Below, in pieces: positions 17,603 to 26,224 of a stretch of DNA of 64,000 bases (the stretch's first letter is position 1; each line of letters begins with the position of its first letter). The DNA is from JANQMY01 sp965227095. Lineage in GTDB: Bacteria > Pseudomonadota > Alphaproteobacteria > JANQMY01. The notes under the pieces are model-generated. The model saw only the letters and a list, made by a program, of their open reading frames with translations. It ran no database searches and had not been told where the DNA came from. A program made the position numbers and the translations under genes. The DNA lies in NCBI GenBank assembly GCA_965227095.1, contig CBDDFL010000001.1:2666001-2730000 (forward strand). Direction: 5' to 3'.

Positions 17603-18037
17603 ATGAAGACCAACTTAAACTTACCGTCAAGAGATAAACTAAAAGACCAAGCCAAGCGGTTGCGCGCGGCCTTGGGTCGGACCAATGAGCCCGTGAGTCA
17701 CAGCCGTGCCTTGGAGCTGGTGGCTCAGCAATACGGATTTCGAGACTGGAATACGATGAGTGCCGCTTTGGGCAATGGTCCTGAGGGCAAGGAAATTGCG
17801 CTTGGCGATACGGTTTCGGGGCGTTATTTGAAGCAGCCATTTTCCGGCGAAGTGGTCGGGCTGCAACAATTGAGCGGCGGCCGCCGACGCCTCACCATCC
17901 AATTCGAGTCGCCTGTGGATGTGGTCTCTTTCGACAGTTTTTCATCCTATCGAAGCCGGATAAGTGCGGTTATTGATGCCGATGGCCGCGCGTTGGATAA
18001 GACGTCGGATGCAATTCCCCATCTGATTCTCGACTAA
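17603..18037 (+). CDS. Glyoxalase_8-like small protein
   Basis: A 144-residue protein whose N-terminal ~60 residues (SRDKLKDQAKRLRAAL, then VSHSRALELVAQQYGFRDWN) match the helical glyoxalase-related domain often found fused to VOC enzymes or alone (Glyoxalase_8). The C-terminal half looks like a small beta domain (SGEVVGLQQLSGGRRRLTIQFE). Function of this group is not established. The ATG at 17603 is preceded by AAGG at a good distance; the overlapping GTG at 17600 is possible. An eight-pair AGGCGCGC/GCGCGCCT inverted repeat lies downstream at 18049-18086 with a long loop. Confidence 0.7.
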   Translation: MKTNLNLPSRDKLKDQAKRLRAALGRTNEPVSHSRALELVAQQYGFRDWNTMSAALGNGPEGKEIALGDTVSGRYLKQPFSGEVVGLQQLSGGRRRLTIQFESPVDVVSFDSFSSYRSRISAVIDADGRALDKTSDAIPHLILD

Positions 18038-18179
18038 AAAGCCCCAAAAGGCGCGCGGTTCATGTGCCATACAGAATTGCGCGCCTATTCTGGCCCCATA
18101 GCGTAGGATATGTGATGGCAGTTACAGACAATTTCTGGCCGCAATTACATATATAATCGCATGAGACTGGGAGGTACCC

Positions 18180-18302
18180 ATGACGAACGCGATGCTTTTT
18201 AGAGTTTCTGGATTTGTTTTTGGTTTGGCCATCGTGCTTGCCGCGATCGCCTTGTTCCAGCCGTCAGTTGGGCCGGAATACATCCTTCTGAACCCGCAAT
18301 AA
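18180..18302 (+). CDS. Tiny membrane protein (40 residues)
   Basis: A 40-codon frame with a canonical GGGAGG six bases before its ATG. Residues 7-28 (FRVSGFVFGLAIVLAAIALF) form one membrane segment, followed by a short Pro-containing tail. A TATAAT element stands at 18152-18157, placed to serve as a minus-10 box. No family recognised. A second tiny membrane protein follows 29 bp downstream, so the two are probably one transcript. Confidence 0.5.
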   Translation: MTNAMLFRVSGFVFGLAIVLAAIALFQPSVGPEYILLNPQ

Positions 18303-18331
18303 GGCGGATCAGTCAAAACGGGGGAAACCCC

Positions 18332-18415
18332 ATGGTTATCGACGGATTTGTGTTTCTCACATTTTTTGTCGCGATGTTTGGCGCCGGTATCGTTTTTCTT
18401 TACCCGCGCTTCTAA
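18332..18415 (+). CDS. Tiny membrane protein (27 residues)
   Basis: A 27-codon frame with GGGGGAA six bases before its ATG. Almost the whole peptide is one hydrophobic helix (FVFLTFFVAMFGAGIVFLY) with an Arg-Phe end. It lies in tandem behind the 40-residue membrane peptide. Size and topology are like the small accessory subunits of membrane complexes, but no partner gene is adjacent. No family recognised. Confidence 0.45.
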   Translation: MVIDGFVFLTFFVAMFGAGIVFLYPRF

Positions 18416-18453
18416 GCGGTCAGAACATCTGACAAAAAATACGCGTCAGCTTC

Positions 18454-18774
18454 TTACGGAATGCCGGGAAAGCTGTCGACCATTTGGATCTTCACGTCCG
18501 GGAAGCTGTCCACATACTGGATCTTAAAGTCCCCGGAACTGGAGACGAATTGCCATTCGCCGCAATCATCGGCAAATGAGCTGACTTCTTGAACCTTCAG
18601 GTCGGGGAAACTGTCCACCACCTGGACTTTCACATCCGGAAAACTATCCACCACTTCCACATCACCTTTGAGTTCGATGCCGTTGAAGGAACAGGAACTG
18701 CTGTCCCATCCGGCATTTGCAGAGGTGACCGAAAGGAAGGAAACTACAACACCGTAGAAAATTTGTTTGTGCAT
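18454..18774 (-). CDS. Secreted 7(1) septoil knot domain protein
   Basis: A 106-residue exported protein. The start is the second of two close ATGs (18774), six bases after GGGGAG; the signal peptide ends at ANA followed by GWDSSSCSF. The mature part is made of short repeats built on VDSFPDVKVQ (five copies with variants YVDSFPDVKIQ, VSSFADD, MVDSFPG), the pattern of the 7(1) septoil knot family, in which repeated beta strands form a knotted propeller-like fold. Two cysteines may form one disulfide. The function of these proteins is unknown. Confidence 0.8.
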   Translation of the reverse strand: MHKQIFYGVVVSFLSVTSANAGWDSSSCSFNGIELKGDVEVVDSFPDVKVQVVDSFPDLKVQEVSSFADDCGEWQFVSSSGDFKIQYVDSFPDVKIQMVDSFPGIP

Positions 18775-18867
18775 GGCCATCTCCCCGCTAGGCTTGCAAT
18801 GGATAGAATGTGAAAGCTTAGAGCCGAACCGCTCAATGAGCAATATTATCGTGGACCTTGAATTGCG

Positions 18868-19854
18868 ATGCCCAACTCCCCCGAACTTCCCCTCATTGAT
18901 GTTTCCGGATTGGAAAATTCTAAAGGGGACGCGTATGCGGAAACCGTCCGGTCGATTGGGGTGGCGTGTCGGGAAATAGGGTTCTTCTATGTGACCGGGC
19001 ACGGCATCGCGCCTGATGATCTGTCGAACATGTTCGACGCATCCCGCCGCTTTTTTGCGTTAGACGCCCCGGCAAAATCAGCTTTGTCTATTGAACATTC
19101 CAATCACAACAGAGGCTATGTGGGGTTTCAGGGCGAACAATTGGAAGCGTCGCGTCCCGCTGATTTGAAAGAGGCTTTCAATATCGGATTGGAGCTACCG
19201 GCGGATGATCCGGAATTGATGGCCAATGTAGATTTTCGGGGGCCTAATCAATGGCCGTCAGAATTGCCCGAATGGCGATCGCAAATGCTGGCGTATTATC
19301 AGCGTATGTTGGATCTCGCCGACCGATTGCACAGGGCGTTTGCGGTTGATCTTGGCGTGGCGGAAGACTATTTCGTGCCGTTTATGAAGCGCCCCCTTGC
19401 CGTATTGCGATTGCTGCATTATCCGGCCATACCAGATATTCAGGCTACGGAAGGAACAGCCATCGGGGCCGGAACACATTCCGATTACGGCATGCTCACT
19501 TTGTTGCTTCAGGACGACGTGGGCGGGCTTCAGGTTCAGCGCCGCGATGGGTCGTGGATCGAGGCGCCGGTCGTCCCGGGCGCGTTTATTTGCAACATCG
19601 GCGATATGCTGATGCGGTGGTCAAACGATGTGTATAAATCGACGCCGCACCGGGTGTTGAACAATCCATTGCAGGAACGGTTTTCAATTGCGATGTTTTG
19701 TGACCCGGCGCCCGACGCGCCTGTGACGTGCTTGCCGTCATGTGTTTCGGCGGATCGCCCCGCTGCCTATGCGCCCACCACCAGTGGGGCTTATCTCACG
19801 AGCCGTTTGAACGATACTTATGCGTTTCGAGGGGCTGGCTTTGATGAGGGTTAG
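18868..19854 (+). CDS. 2-oxoglutarate/Fe(II) oxygenase, isopenicillin N synthase-like
   Basis: A 328-residue double-stranded beta-helix enzyme. The N-terminal DIOX_N part (PLIDVSG, GFFYVTGHGI) precedes a catalytic domain with the iron ligands His204 and Asp206 (GTHSDYG) and His261 (STPHRV), and the 2-oxoglutarate-binding pair Arg271/Ser273 (RFSIAMF). Presence of Arg-x-Ser implies use of 2-oxoglutarate rather than the ACV tripeptide. The substrate is unknown; no biosynthetic cluster surrounds it. Its 3' end overlaps the convergent DUF1501 gene by four bases. Confidence 0.92.
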   Translation: MPNSPELPLIDVSGLENSKGDAYAETVRSIGVACREIGFFYVTGHGIAPDDLSNMFDASRRFFALDAPAKSALSIEHSNHNRGYVGFQGEQLEASRPADLKEAFNIGLELPADDPELMANVDFRGPNQWPSELPEWRSQMLAYYQRMLDLADRLHRAFAVDLGVAEDYFVPFMKRPLAVLRLLHYPAIPDIQATEGTAIGAGTHSDYGMLTLLLQDDVGGLQVQRRDGSWIEAPVVPGAFICNIGDMLMRWSNDVYKSTPHRVLNNPLQERFSIAMFCDPAPDAPVTCLPSCVSADRPAAYAPTTSGAYLTSRLNDTYAFRGAGFDEG

Positions 19855-21005
19855 GTTGCCTTTATCATGCGCACGCCCTCGCTGCCTGGAAAAACAGTGC
19901 GGGTGAGGCCGGATTTGCTGAATCCAAATTGTTCCTGAAGCAAACTCGCTAAAAGGCCGCGCATATCATTCGCCGGATAAAGATCTCTGTTCTGATAAAG
20001 CTGGTTGGGGGCCAATCCAGGCCAATCGCCCAGAATGCGTCCGCCGTTGACAGCACCGCCCAGAACCAAACCGACACCGCCCGTGCCATGGTCGGTTCCC
20101 CGGCCACCATTCTGACGGACGGTACGGCCGAATTCCGTGACCACGACGATGGCGGATTTTGACCAATGGGGTCCCAAATCCTGTTTGAGTTTCGCAAGTC
20201 CCAGATCGAGCTGTTTGAGGCGGTTGCCGAGGACGCCGTTCTGATTGGCATGGGTGTCCCATCCGCCCAATGAGACGACGGCGATGTCAGGTCCATCATC
20301 GGCGGCGATCAGCCGTGCGGCGGCGCCCATGGGGGCGACATATTGGTTGCCGCGCAGGCCCTTGGCCGCGTTTCCCGCGATCTGATCCACCTTAATCGCC
20401 TCCGCCAGGGCCGGGCCAAGAAGAGGGTCATCCGCATACAGATCGAGCAGGCGGTTGACTGTGTCCTCATTCGCTTCGGGTAAGACGGCCGGCGACCAAG
20501 AGGCCACTTGCGCCTTGCCGCGAAGGATGAGCGGTTGGGCAGGGCCGATTGACACGGCTTTGAGCGGGGTGGGGGAAACCTGTAAGGCCCGGTTCAGCCA
20601 GCCATCTTTCAGAACGGTCTTTTCCGTTCCGCTTTCCAACAAGTCTTGTGCTTTGAAATGAGAGCGGTTGCGCCAGGGCCCGGCAAGGGCGTGAACGATA
20701 GCGGCATCGCCCGCGGTGAAGTTGCTATGAACGGTTGCAAGGTTCGGATGAAGCGCAAAGCCGTCCTGTAACGCAAGCGCGTTATTGGCAATGAGATTGG
20801 GCCGATGAGATCGAATATGCGGATCATTGGGTTTGGGCACGGCGGCAAGGCCATCCATGGCACCGCGCAGGATCACGACCACAAGTTTGGCGTCGTGTTG
20901 CCGAGATTGCGCCACCGTCGGGGCAAGGACGGAGAGGCTGAGGGCCCCCAGGGAGGTCAGGAGGGTTCGGCGCGTGAGGGCGAGGTCGCGGGGTGTGGTC
21001 GGTAT
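19851..21005 (-). CDS. DUF1501 protein with Tat signal; probable ATA start
   Basis: A DUF1501 (sulfatase-like fold) protein, recognisable by VVVILRGAMDGLAAVPKPND, SIGPAQPLILRG and the closing VTEFGRTVRQNGGRGTDHG, which carries the GTDHG-type family motif. The first ordinary start in frame, GTG at 20915, would drop a clear twin-arginine signal peptide (LTRRTLLTSLGALSLSVLA) encoded just upstream. The frame is open from there to a TGA near 21030 with no ATG, GTG or TTG; an ATA at 21005 lies seven bases after GGAGA, four bases past the DUF1800 stop, and I take it as the likely start (384 residues). DUF1501 and DUF1800 genes are a known pair of unknown function. Confidence 0.8.
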   Translation of the reverse strand: MPTTPRDLALTRRTLLTSLGALSLSVLAPTVAQSRQHDAKLVVVILRGAMDGLAAVPKPNDPHIRSHRPNLIANNALALQDGFALHPNLATVHSNFTAGDAAIVHALAGPWRNRSHFKAQDLLESGTEKTVLKDGWLNRALQVSPTPLKAVSIGPAQPLILRGKAQVASWSPAVLPEANEDTVNRLLDLYADDPLLGPALAEAIKVDQIAGNAAKGLRGNQYVAPMGAAARLIAADDGPDIAVVSLGGWDTHANQNGVLGNRLKQLDLGLAKLKQDLGPHWSKSAIVVVTEFGRTVRQNGGRGTDHGTGGVGLVLGGAVNGGRILGDWPGLAPNQLYQNRDLYPANDMRGLLASLLQEQFGFSKSGLTRTVFPGSEGVRMIKAT

Positions 21006-21009
21006 GGTC

Positions 21010-22377
21010 TTATCTCCGCTGAAATTCCGGGCTCATCAGCGCAAGGGTGAGCCCTTGTTGACGGCTTTCCGCCAGCGCGATCGCAGACCGCGTGCGTTCG
21101 GACGCCAGCGCCCCGACGGCGTCAGCGAGGAAGTCTAAAGGCACATGATTTGGGGCCGACAGACGGGCCGTGCGGTTTGCCCATTCCAAGCGTTTCTTAA
21201 TGGCATCGGGACCAGCCCATGCCGCCGCCTCATCGGACCATCCGTCGGGCGAGGGGGCCGTAAAAGGAGACTGTCCAAGCGACTGGTAGACCCGCCGGGC
21301 CCCGCGTCCGTACACTGGCTGCACCCCTAGTAACCGCGCGGAAGAGATCAGCATTTCTTCCGGGGTTTTGAATTTGCGGGGCGCGGGCTGCCATGCGTCC
21401 TCCAGTGAGATCAGTGTTTTTGCCACTTCGGACAAATCGCCATCAGTTTCCTCAAACGCGCGTTTTAAGGCTTTGATAGATCGCCGGGATACATCGTCCG
21501 CAATGAAATGACGGGCCAGTTTGGTGGCGATATGGTTCGCGGTGGCCGGGTGCCGGGCCAGTTCTTTCAAAATAGCAAGCGCTTGCACGGCGCCGGCTTC
21601 CCTATAGGTCACGCCGAGCACTGTGCGGTCGCCTGGTTCGTGCAGGCGCTCTTCGAACACGGTTTCACCGATCTTCCGGGAGCGGAGCTTTGGGGATCCC
21701 ACGGTCCAGCCGGTGAGAGCACGTGCGAATTCCTCCACGTCCTTTTGACCGTAACCGCCTTCAACGCCCACTGTGTGAAGCTCAAGGATTTCGCGGGCGA
21801 GATTTTCGTTAAGGCCAAGCTTACGGCGCATGGCAATGGGTGTGTTTGGGCCGAAGGATTTCTGGTTATCCAGATAGATCAGCATGGCGGGGTGTAAGAC
21901 CGCCTTGGTCAGCAAGTCTTCGAAGCGCCCAAAGGCGAAGGCGCGGATGGCGTCTCTTTCATGTGGGCCGACAATGCGCAACAATTCCGGTTTGCGCACC
22001 GACACCGTGAAATGGTTGGACCAGAACCGCGCCCAGCGTTCCATAAACCCGTAAGGGGTGCGTGCCGCATGGAGGTTGCGTGCGGCAACTTCTTTAACAA
22101 AAGCCTGCCGGTGTTTGCGGTTATGCATTTGCAGCGCTTTTTTATCGCCGCTCTGTTTGGCTTGCTTTTGAAGGTCGCGCCGCTTTTGAAAATGGGCGAG
22201 GGTGGCCTCTACCGCTTGTTTCGTATTGGGCAGGCTCGCATCCTTGATTTGCGCATTGGCTGGGTTGGCAAGCTGTTCCAGCACCCACCCCCGGGGGTCG
22301 GATGCCGCCGAATTCAATTCACCTTTCCGCGCCCCCATCCCGAACCGGGTCACCGCGATCGCTGCGTCAATACTCAC
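21010..22377 (-). CDS. DUF1800 family protein
   Basis: A 455-residue protein of the DUF1800 family. Landmarks are AVTRFGMGARKGEL at the N-terminus, RWARFWSNHFTVS, the invariant-looking NLAREILELHTVGVEGGYGQKDVEEFARALTGW region (split here: NLAREILELHTVG then YGQKDVEEFARALTGW), and LLSPEF-like ending LMSPEFQRR. The start is a GTG at 22377, seven bases after AAGGGG. It is followed by the Tat-exported DUF1501 gene, four bases away. No signal peptide is evident in this member, so the site of action is unclear. It diverges from the TauD gene 149 bp away. Confidence 0.9.
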   Translation of the reverse strand: MSIDAAIAVTRFGMGARKGELNSAASDPRGWVLEQLANPANAQIKDASLPNTKQAVEATLAHFQKRRDLQKQAKQSGDKKALQMHNRKHRQAFVKEVAARNLHAARTPYGFMERWARFWSNHFTVSVRKPELLRIVGPHERDAIRAFAFGRFEDLLTKAVLHPAMLIYLDNQKSFGPNTPIAMRRKLGLNENLAREILELHTVGVEGGYGQKDVEEFARALTGWTVGSPKLRSRKIGETVFEERLHEPGDRTVLGVTYREAGAVQALAILKELARHPATANHIATKLARHFIADDVSRRSIKALKRAFEETDGDLSEVAKTLISLEDAWQPAPRKFKTPEEMLISSARLLGVQPVYGRGARRVYQSLGQSPFTAPSPDGWSDEAAAWAGPDAIKKRLEWANRTARLSAPNHVPLDFLADAVGALASERTRSAIALAESRQQGLTLALMSPEFQRR

Positions 22378-22526
22378 ACTAAAGCCCCTTCTTGGTCCGT
22401 CGCGACACGTTAGCAAGGCCCCACGGCCGTGTGTGCGGAAAAATGTATCAAAGTGTCACCCCTGTTTTGACCTTGGGCGATGATGGGCTTTGGCCTAAGC
22501 TTATTGAAAAAATGGGAGGAAATTGT

Positions 22527-23372
22527 ATGAGCTTGGACGTTACACCCACCGGTGAGGCCTGCGGCGCGATCGTGCGCGGGGTTGATCTCACCAACCCCCT
22601 TTCCAGCGATGACGTTGCGGCAATCAGGGCTGCCTGGTTGAAGCATCACGTGTTGGTGTTTCCGGACCAGCCCATGTCGGATGACGATCTGGAACGCTAT
22701 TCGCTGAACTTCGGCGGGTTTGGAGACGATCCGTTTATCGCTCCGATTGAAGGGCGCGAACATGTGATTGCCGTGAAGCGGGAAGCAAACGAAACCGGGC
22801 CTGTCTTTGCTGAGTCTTTCCACACCGACTGGAGTTTCCAGAAAGTGCCGCCGGCGGGCACATGCTTGTGTGCCGTGACGATCCCGCCGCACGGCGGCGA
22901 TACGCTTTTTGCCAATCAGCATTTGGCCTTGGAAAAAATGCCCGCGGATTTACGTGAAAAGCTGGAGGGCAAACGCGCCATCCATTCCGCGGCGGGCGCC
23001 TATGCCCCGGATGGATTTTACGGAACCAAGGACATGTCCACCCGCAGCATGGATATCCGCCCGTCCGACGCCGCCAATGAAAGCAGAACCCACCTCATCA
23101 TTCGTCCGCATCCGGAAACAGGACAATTGGGGCTGTTCGGATGCGCCGGATATATCGTCGGCATTGAAGGGATGGGACAAGACGACGCCAATGTCCTGAT
23201 TGGCGAACTTTATGCTTGGCAAACCCGGGAAGAGTTCCAGTACCGCCACAAATGGCAGGAGAATATGTTGGTCATGTGGGACAACCGGTCTGTGCTGCAC
23301 GCGGCCACCGGCGGGTATGAAGGCTATGCGCGTGAGCTGCACCGCACCACCATCGCCGACAAAGCGGCGTGA
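22527..23372 (+). CDS. TauD/TfdA family dioxygenase
   Basis: A 281-residue 2-oxoglutarate/Fe(II) dioxygenase of the TauD/TfdA type. GAIVRGVDLTNPLS opens the fold; the iron ligands are His99 and Asp101 (SFHTDWSFQKVPP) and His258 (RSVLHAATGGYEG), with Arg273 for the 2-oxoglutarate carboxylate. TauD enzymes cleave taurine; close relatives act on other small acids, so the substrate is open. The ATG at 22527 has GGGAGG seven bases upstream; the frame is open farther up without a binding site. The DUF169 gene follows 13 bp downstream and is probably co-transcribed. Confidence 0.92.
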   Translation: MSLDVTPTGEACGAIVRGVDLTNPLSSDDVAAIRAAWLKHHVLVFPDQPMSDDDLERYSLNFGGFGDDPFIAPIEGREHVIAVKREANETGPVFAESFHTDWSFQKVPPAGTCLCAVTIPPHGGDTLFANQHLALEKMPADLREKLEGKRAIHSAAGAYAPDGFYGTKDMSTRSMDIRPSDAANESRTHLIIRPHPETGQLGLFGCAGYIVGIEGMGQDDANVLIGELYAWQTREEFQYRHKWQENMLVMWDNRSVLHAATGGYEGYARELHRTTIADKAA

Positions 23373-23385
23373 CGAGGGGGATATG

Positions 23386-24183
23386 ATGGATCGGGCAAAT
23401 TGTTGGGGCGACGAAACAGACTATGATTTTGGTCATATTGTTTCTGAGCTGAATAAATATCTTCGGTTGAAGGCCACTCCCATTGGGATGCGCCGCTTCC
23501 GAAAGGAAAGCGACCTTGACGCCATTCCACGACTGCGGCGGCCCGCGGCCGGTGAAGTGTTTGCCACCGATCAAATTGTCGGACAGTCGCGCTGGATTGG
23601 ATACACCATCGGCATCACCATGGATAATCTCATGGGGTCTCAATGCGGAGCCGTGGTGGGGCTCCACCCGCGCGATGATGATTTTCTGAGTGGGGAGCGT
23701 TTCAACGGCGTCTGGTACGGTACGCTGGAAGACAGCAAGCAACATCAGGAAGACATGTCGTGCGCACCCTATGGCGACTATGAAGCGCTGGTGACGTCAC
23801 CGCTCACCGCCGGCCGCATCGACAATCCGGACATTTGCCTCGTCTATGCGACGCCGGGGCAGATGATCACCTTTGTGAACGGCCTTCAGTACAAGAACTA
23901 TAAGAAATATGAATTTACCTGCGTTGGCGAAAGTGCCTGTGCGGACAGTTGGGGCAAAGCCTTGGCGACAGGCGACCCCTCCATCTCCATTCCCTGTTAT
24001 GCGGAACGCAAATTCGGCGGTGTCCAAGATGATGAAATGCTGATTGCCTTACCGCCGAGCTTTTTGCCTCAGGTGATTGACGGCTTGGCGGCGCTCAGCA
24101 AAAACGGATTGCGTTATCCCATCCCCAATCATGGATTGGACAAGTCCCCCATGGCGAGCATCAATCAAAGCTACGGGTCTTGA
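23386..24183 (+). CDS. DUF169 family protein
   Basis: A 265-residue soluble protein that resembles the DUF169 (COG2043) family: LRLKATPIGMRRF near the N-terminus, several cysteines (SQCGAVVG, MSCAPYG, GESACADSWGKAL) and the ending IPCYAERKFGG region with a pattern ALPPSFLPQVIDGL. The function of the family is not known. Start is the second of two adjacent ATGs, five bases after GAGGGGG. It is placed directly behind the TauD-like gene, so it may act in the same pathway. Its 3' end overlaps the convergent DUF5071 gene by 13 bases. Confidence 0.8.
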   Translation: MDRANCWGDETDYDFGHIVSELNKYLRLKATPIGMRRFRKESDLDAIPRLRRPAAGEVFATDQIVGQSRWIGYTIGITMDNLMGSQCGAVVGLHPRDDDFLSGERFNGVWYGTLEDSKQHQEDMSCAPYGDYEALVTSPLTAGRIDNPDICLVYATPGQMITFVNGLQYKNYKKYEFTCVGESACADSWGKALATGDPSISIPCYAERKFGGVQDDEMLIALPPSFLPQVIDGLAALSKNGLRYPIPNHGLDKSPMASINQSYGS

Positions 24184-24569
24184 GCCGACCAGGCGGCAAG
24201 GACCAGCTTGGCAGCTTCATCTATGGTGGCCGCGGCTTCCGTATCCGTCGGCGTGGTGGCCATGCGGTCGAGCGTGGGGGCGAGAAGTTTCTGGATGCCG
24301 GGTTTGAGTTTTGGGGCGATGGTCACTAAAAGCGCCATTTTCCAGTCTTCGTCGTGAGAGGCGAAGATCGCCATCAGGTGAGGAGCGATCTCCATGTCGG
24401 CACCCGTTAACAGCGGCACCAGTTTCTCCGCTACCGGCCAAGTGGGATCTTTCACCCACGGCAGCAAGTCGCCAAGAATATCGTTGAGCACCGGGAAGCC
24501 CGCCATTTCCGCCTGATGGGCGGCGGCGAGATCGCCCTTATGGGTGGGGATGCATTTGCTCAGATTCAT
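24171..24569 (-). CDS. DUF5071 domain protein
   Basis: A 132-residue helical protein matching the DUF5071 pattern: IPTHKGDLAAAHQA at the start, VLNDILGDLLPWVKDPTWPVAEKLVPLL in the middle (HEAT-like helix pair, quoted in part), and DWKMALLV. The function is unknown. Single gene, converging on DUF169 and 89 bp from the small membrane gene on its other side. Confidence 0.7.
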   Translation of the reverse strand: MNLSKCIPTHKGDLAAAHQAEMAGFPVLNDILGDLLPWVKDPTWPVAEKLVPLLTGADMEIAPHLMAIFASHDEDWKMALLVTIAPKLKPGIQKLLAPTLDRMATTPTDTEAAATIDEAAKLVLAAWSAQDP

Positions 24570-24658
24570 CGCCGACCTTTCTCAACAGAGGGGCGGGAAC
24601 AGTTAAATCCTGTGCTCTATTTTGCGCATTTGAGTTGCTAAGTTCTTACCGAGGGCGG

Positions 24659-24943
24659 CTAGTCGTCGGGGGCGTCGCCATCTACATCGCGCCGGGCAGG
24701 GCGGCGCTCCAGAAAATCACGACGGGTCATGGTATTGCCACTCACCGTGCGGTGATACCGCCGATACCGGCTGCGGGCGGCAAAATAGAAGATGAACAAA
24801 CCGGCGATCACCCCCGCGCCGATATATTGTTGGTCCTCAATGCAATAGACGAAGGCGCCAAAAGCGGCAAACAACACAACCACCTGCACAAGTTGCGGCA
24901 GGCGCAAAAAGCCAAGCATGGAAAAAGGCGGCTGTTGAGACAT
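24659..24943 (-). CDS. Small membrane protein with two membrane segments
   Basis: A 94-residue protein with membrane segments at about residues 15-35 (LVQVVVLFAAFGAFVYCI) and 40-58 (AGVIAGLFIFYFAARS), then a strongly basic and finally acidic cytoplasmic tail. The ATG at 24943 is preferred to a GTG three codons upstream. The topology is like that of the protein at 31693-31965, which also has an L-L-P/R-L-P entry before the first helix and a YRxxR tail, but the match is loose. Unknown function. Confidence 0.5.
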   Translation of the reverse strand: MSQQPPFSMLGFLRLPQLVQVVVLFAAFGAFVYCIEDQQYIGAGVIAGLFIFYFAARSRYRRYHRTVSGNTMTRRDFLERRPARRDVDGDAPDD

Positions 24944-25186
24944 GGTGTTCACTTAACGGACATATTGGACGCGCCAAGGCGTGGTCTGAGAATTGTGTTG
25001 CCGATACATTATTAGCAACAAATGCCTTTTCAGGAAACATCACGATAAAGCAGTCCGCGATGCTGTCTCTGCAATGATGGTCTGTTTTTCATCGCAATAC
25101 CTATGATAGAAAACAATTCAAAAGTGCCATATGCGTGAATCATCTCTTTCTACGGATCGTGTTCAGCGAACAAATTGAGGGTCTTT

Positions 25187-25945
25187 ATGTCCACCAGGGA
25201 CGAAAATATCGCGAAAATCTGTACGGTCGTTCTCGGGTCGACGGTTTTTGCAGTCATGCTGATCATCGCGGCATTTTCGTCGACAGGATGGGATGCCGCT
25301 TATGTCGGATTGGTCGGTACCCTGGCTGGCGCCATTCTGGCTTTTTCCGGAGGTGTCGTCAGCAGGATGATTGATGTATTTTTTCAGAACGACACGCGCC
25401 AATACGAATTGGGCCTTGCCCTTCTATTGGAGATGATCGACTTGACGCGACCTTTGGAAATTCTGTCTATTGAGTTTGGTCTGTATAAGGATGGTACGTC
25501 GGCCAAAGAAAAAAGGATGAGTACGCGCGAAACATTTGCGCTGATGACCCGCCTGTCCAAACTTCGGGGAGCGACGGATGATTGGCCGGACGGCGAGACG
25601 TACAAATCCAATGGGCCGGAGATTTTTCGTCTTTTCCCGGATGTGCGTCACGACATTATTGATGCCTATCGCGTTTATGAAGATCTTAGAAAAAAGCGTT
25701 CGGCCCTAATAACAGATCCCCTAAACCGCCATATGGATGAGTACCGGTCGGAGTTTTTGCGGATCGAAGCCACGCGCACATTGCTCTTTAGCGCCTGTCA
25801 CCGCTTGTGTGAATTCGATACGCGTCTTGAAGACCATTTCGATACAACAAAGCAACGCCGTATTACCGGCAAGATTTGGCAGTCTGATGGTCAGGAGGTT
25901 CAGTTGGACGGGGTGTTGGCCCTCATTCGTCGTGCCAGGCTGTGA
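25187..25945 (+). CDS. Membrane protein with cytoplasmic helical domain, unknown
   Basis: A 252-residue protein with two N-terminal membrane segments (about residues 13-32 and 38-60: VVLGSTVFAVMLIIAAF and VGLVGTLAGAILAFSGGVV) and a ~190-residue polar helical domain rich in Arg and Leu. The ATG at 25187 follows GAGGG; a TTG four codons upstream is possible. I do not recognise a family. It converges on the minus gene at 25946 with no gap. Confidence 0.6.
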   Translation: MSTRDENIAKICTVVLGSTVFAVMLIIAAFSSTGWDAAYVGLVGTLAGAILAFSGGVVSRMIDVFFQNDTRQYELGLALLLEMIDLTRPLEILSIEFGLYKDGTSAKEKRMSTRETFALMTRLSKLRGATDDWPDGETYKSNGPEIFRLFPDVRHDIIDAYRVYEDLRKKRSALITDPLNRHMDEYRSEFLRIEATRTLLFSACHRLCEFDTRLEDHFDTTKQRRITGKIWQSDGQEVQLDGVLALIRRARL

Positions 25946-26167
25946 TTAAGGCACTGGCGGTCGCCCATAGTAGACGTTTTGTTCCGCCCTCAGCCTATTG
26001 ACCTCTATTGCCCGCCGGGCATCAGACAGTGCCGCTAGGTCCGCAGCGACGTAATAGGGATTACCCGCTAGGTCTTCGTAGATATGTTTGGTGGGGTCTA
26101 CGCTTGGGCCGACATAAGAAAGATGCAGCACGTTTTGAATGATGTGTAGTGCTTGCCCAAGAGTCAC
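25946..26167 (-). CDS. Short hypothetical protein
   Basis: A 73-residue soluble frame starting with GTG at 26167. It reads as a plausible protein (helical start TLGQALHIIQNVLHL, Tyr-rich centre) with GGGGAG well upstream, at a longer distance than usual. It lies 57 bp behind the other small minus gene and may be co-transcribed. No family recognised, low certainty. Confidence 0.35.
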   Translation of the reverse strand: MTLGQALHIIQNVLHLSYVGPSVDPTKHIYEDLAGNPYYVAADLAALSDARRAIEVNRLRAEQNVYYGRPPVP

Positions 26168-26224
26168 GGCCCGCCAGTCTCCCCTGAATTTTTTTATTTT
26201 GCCGAACGGAGATTGCGAACAGCG

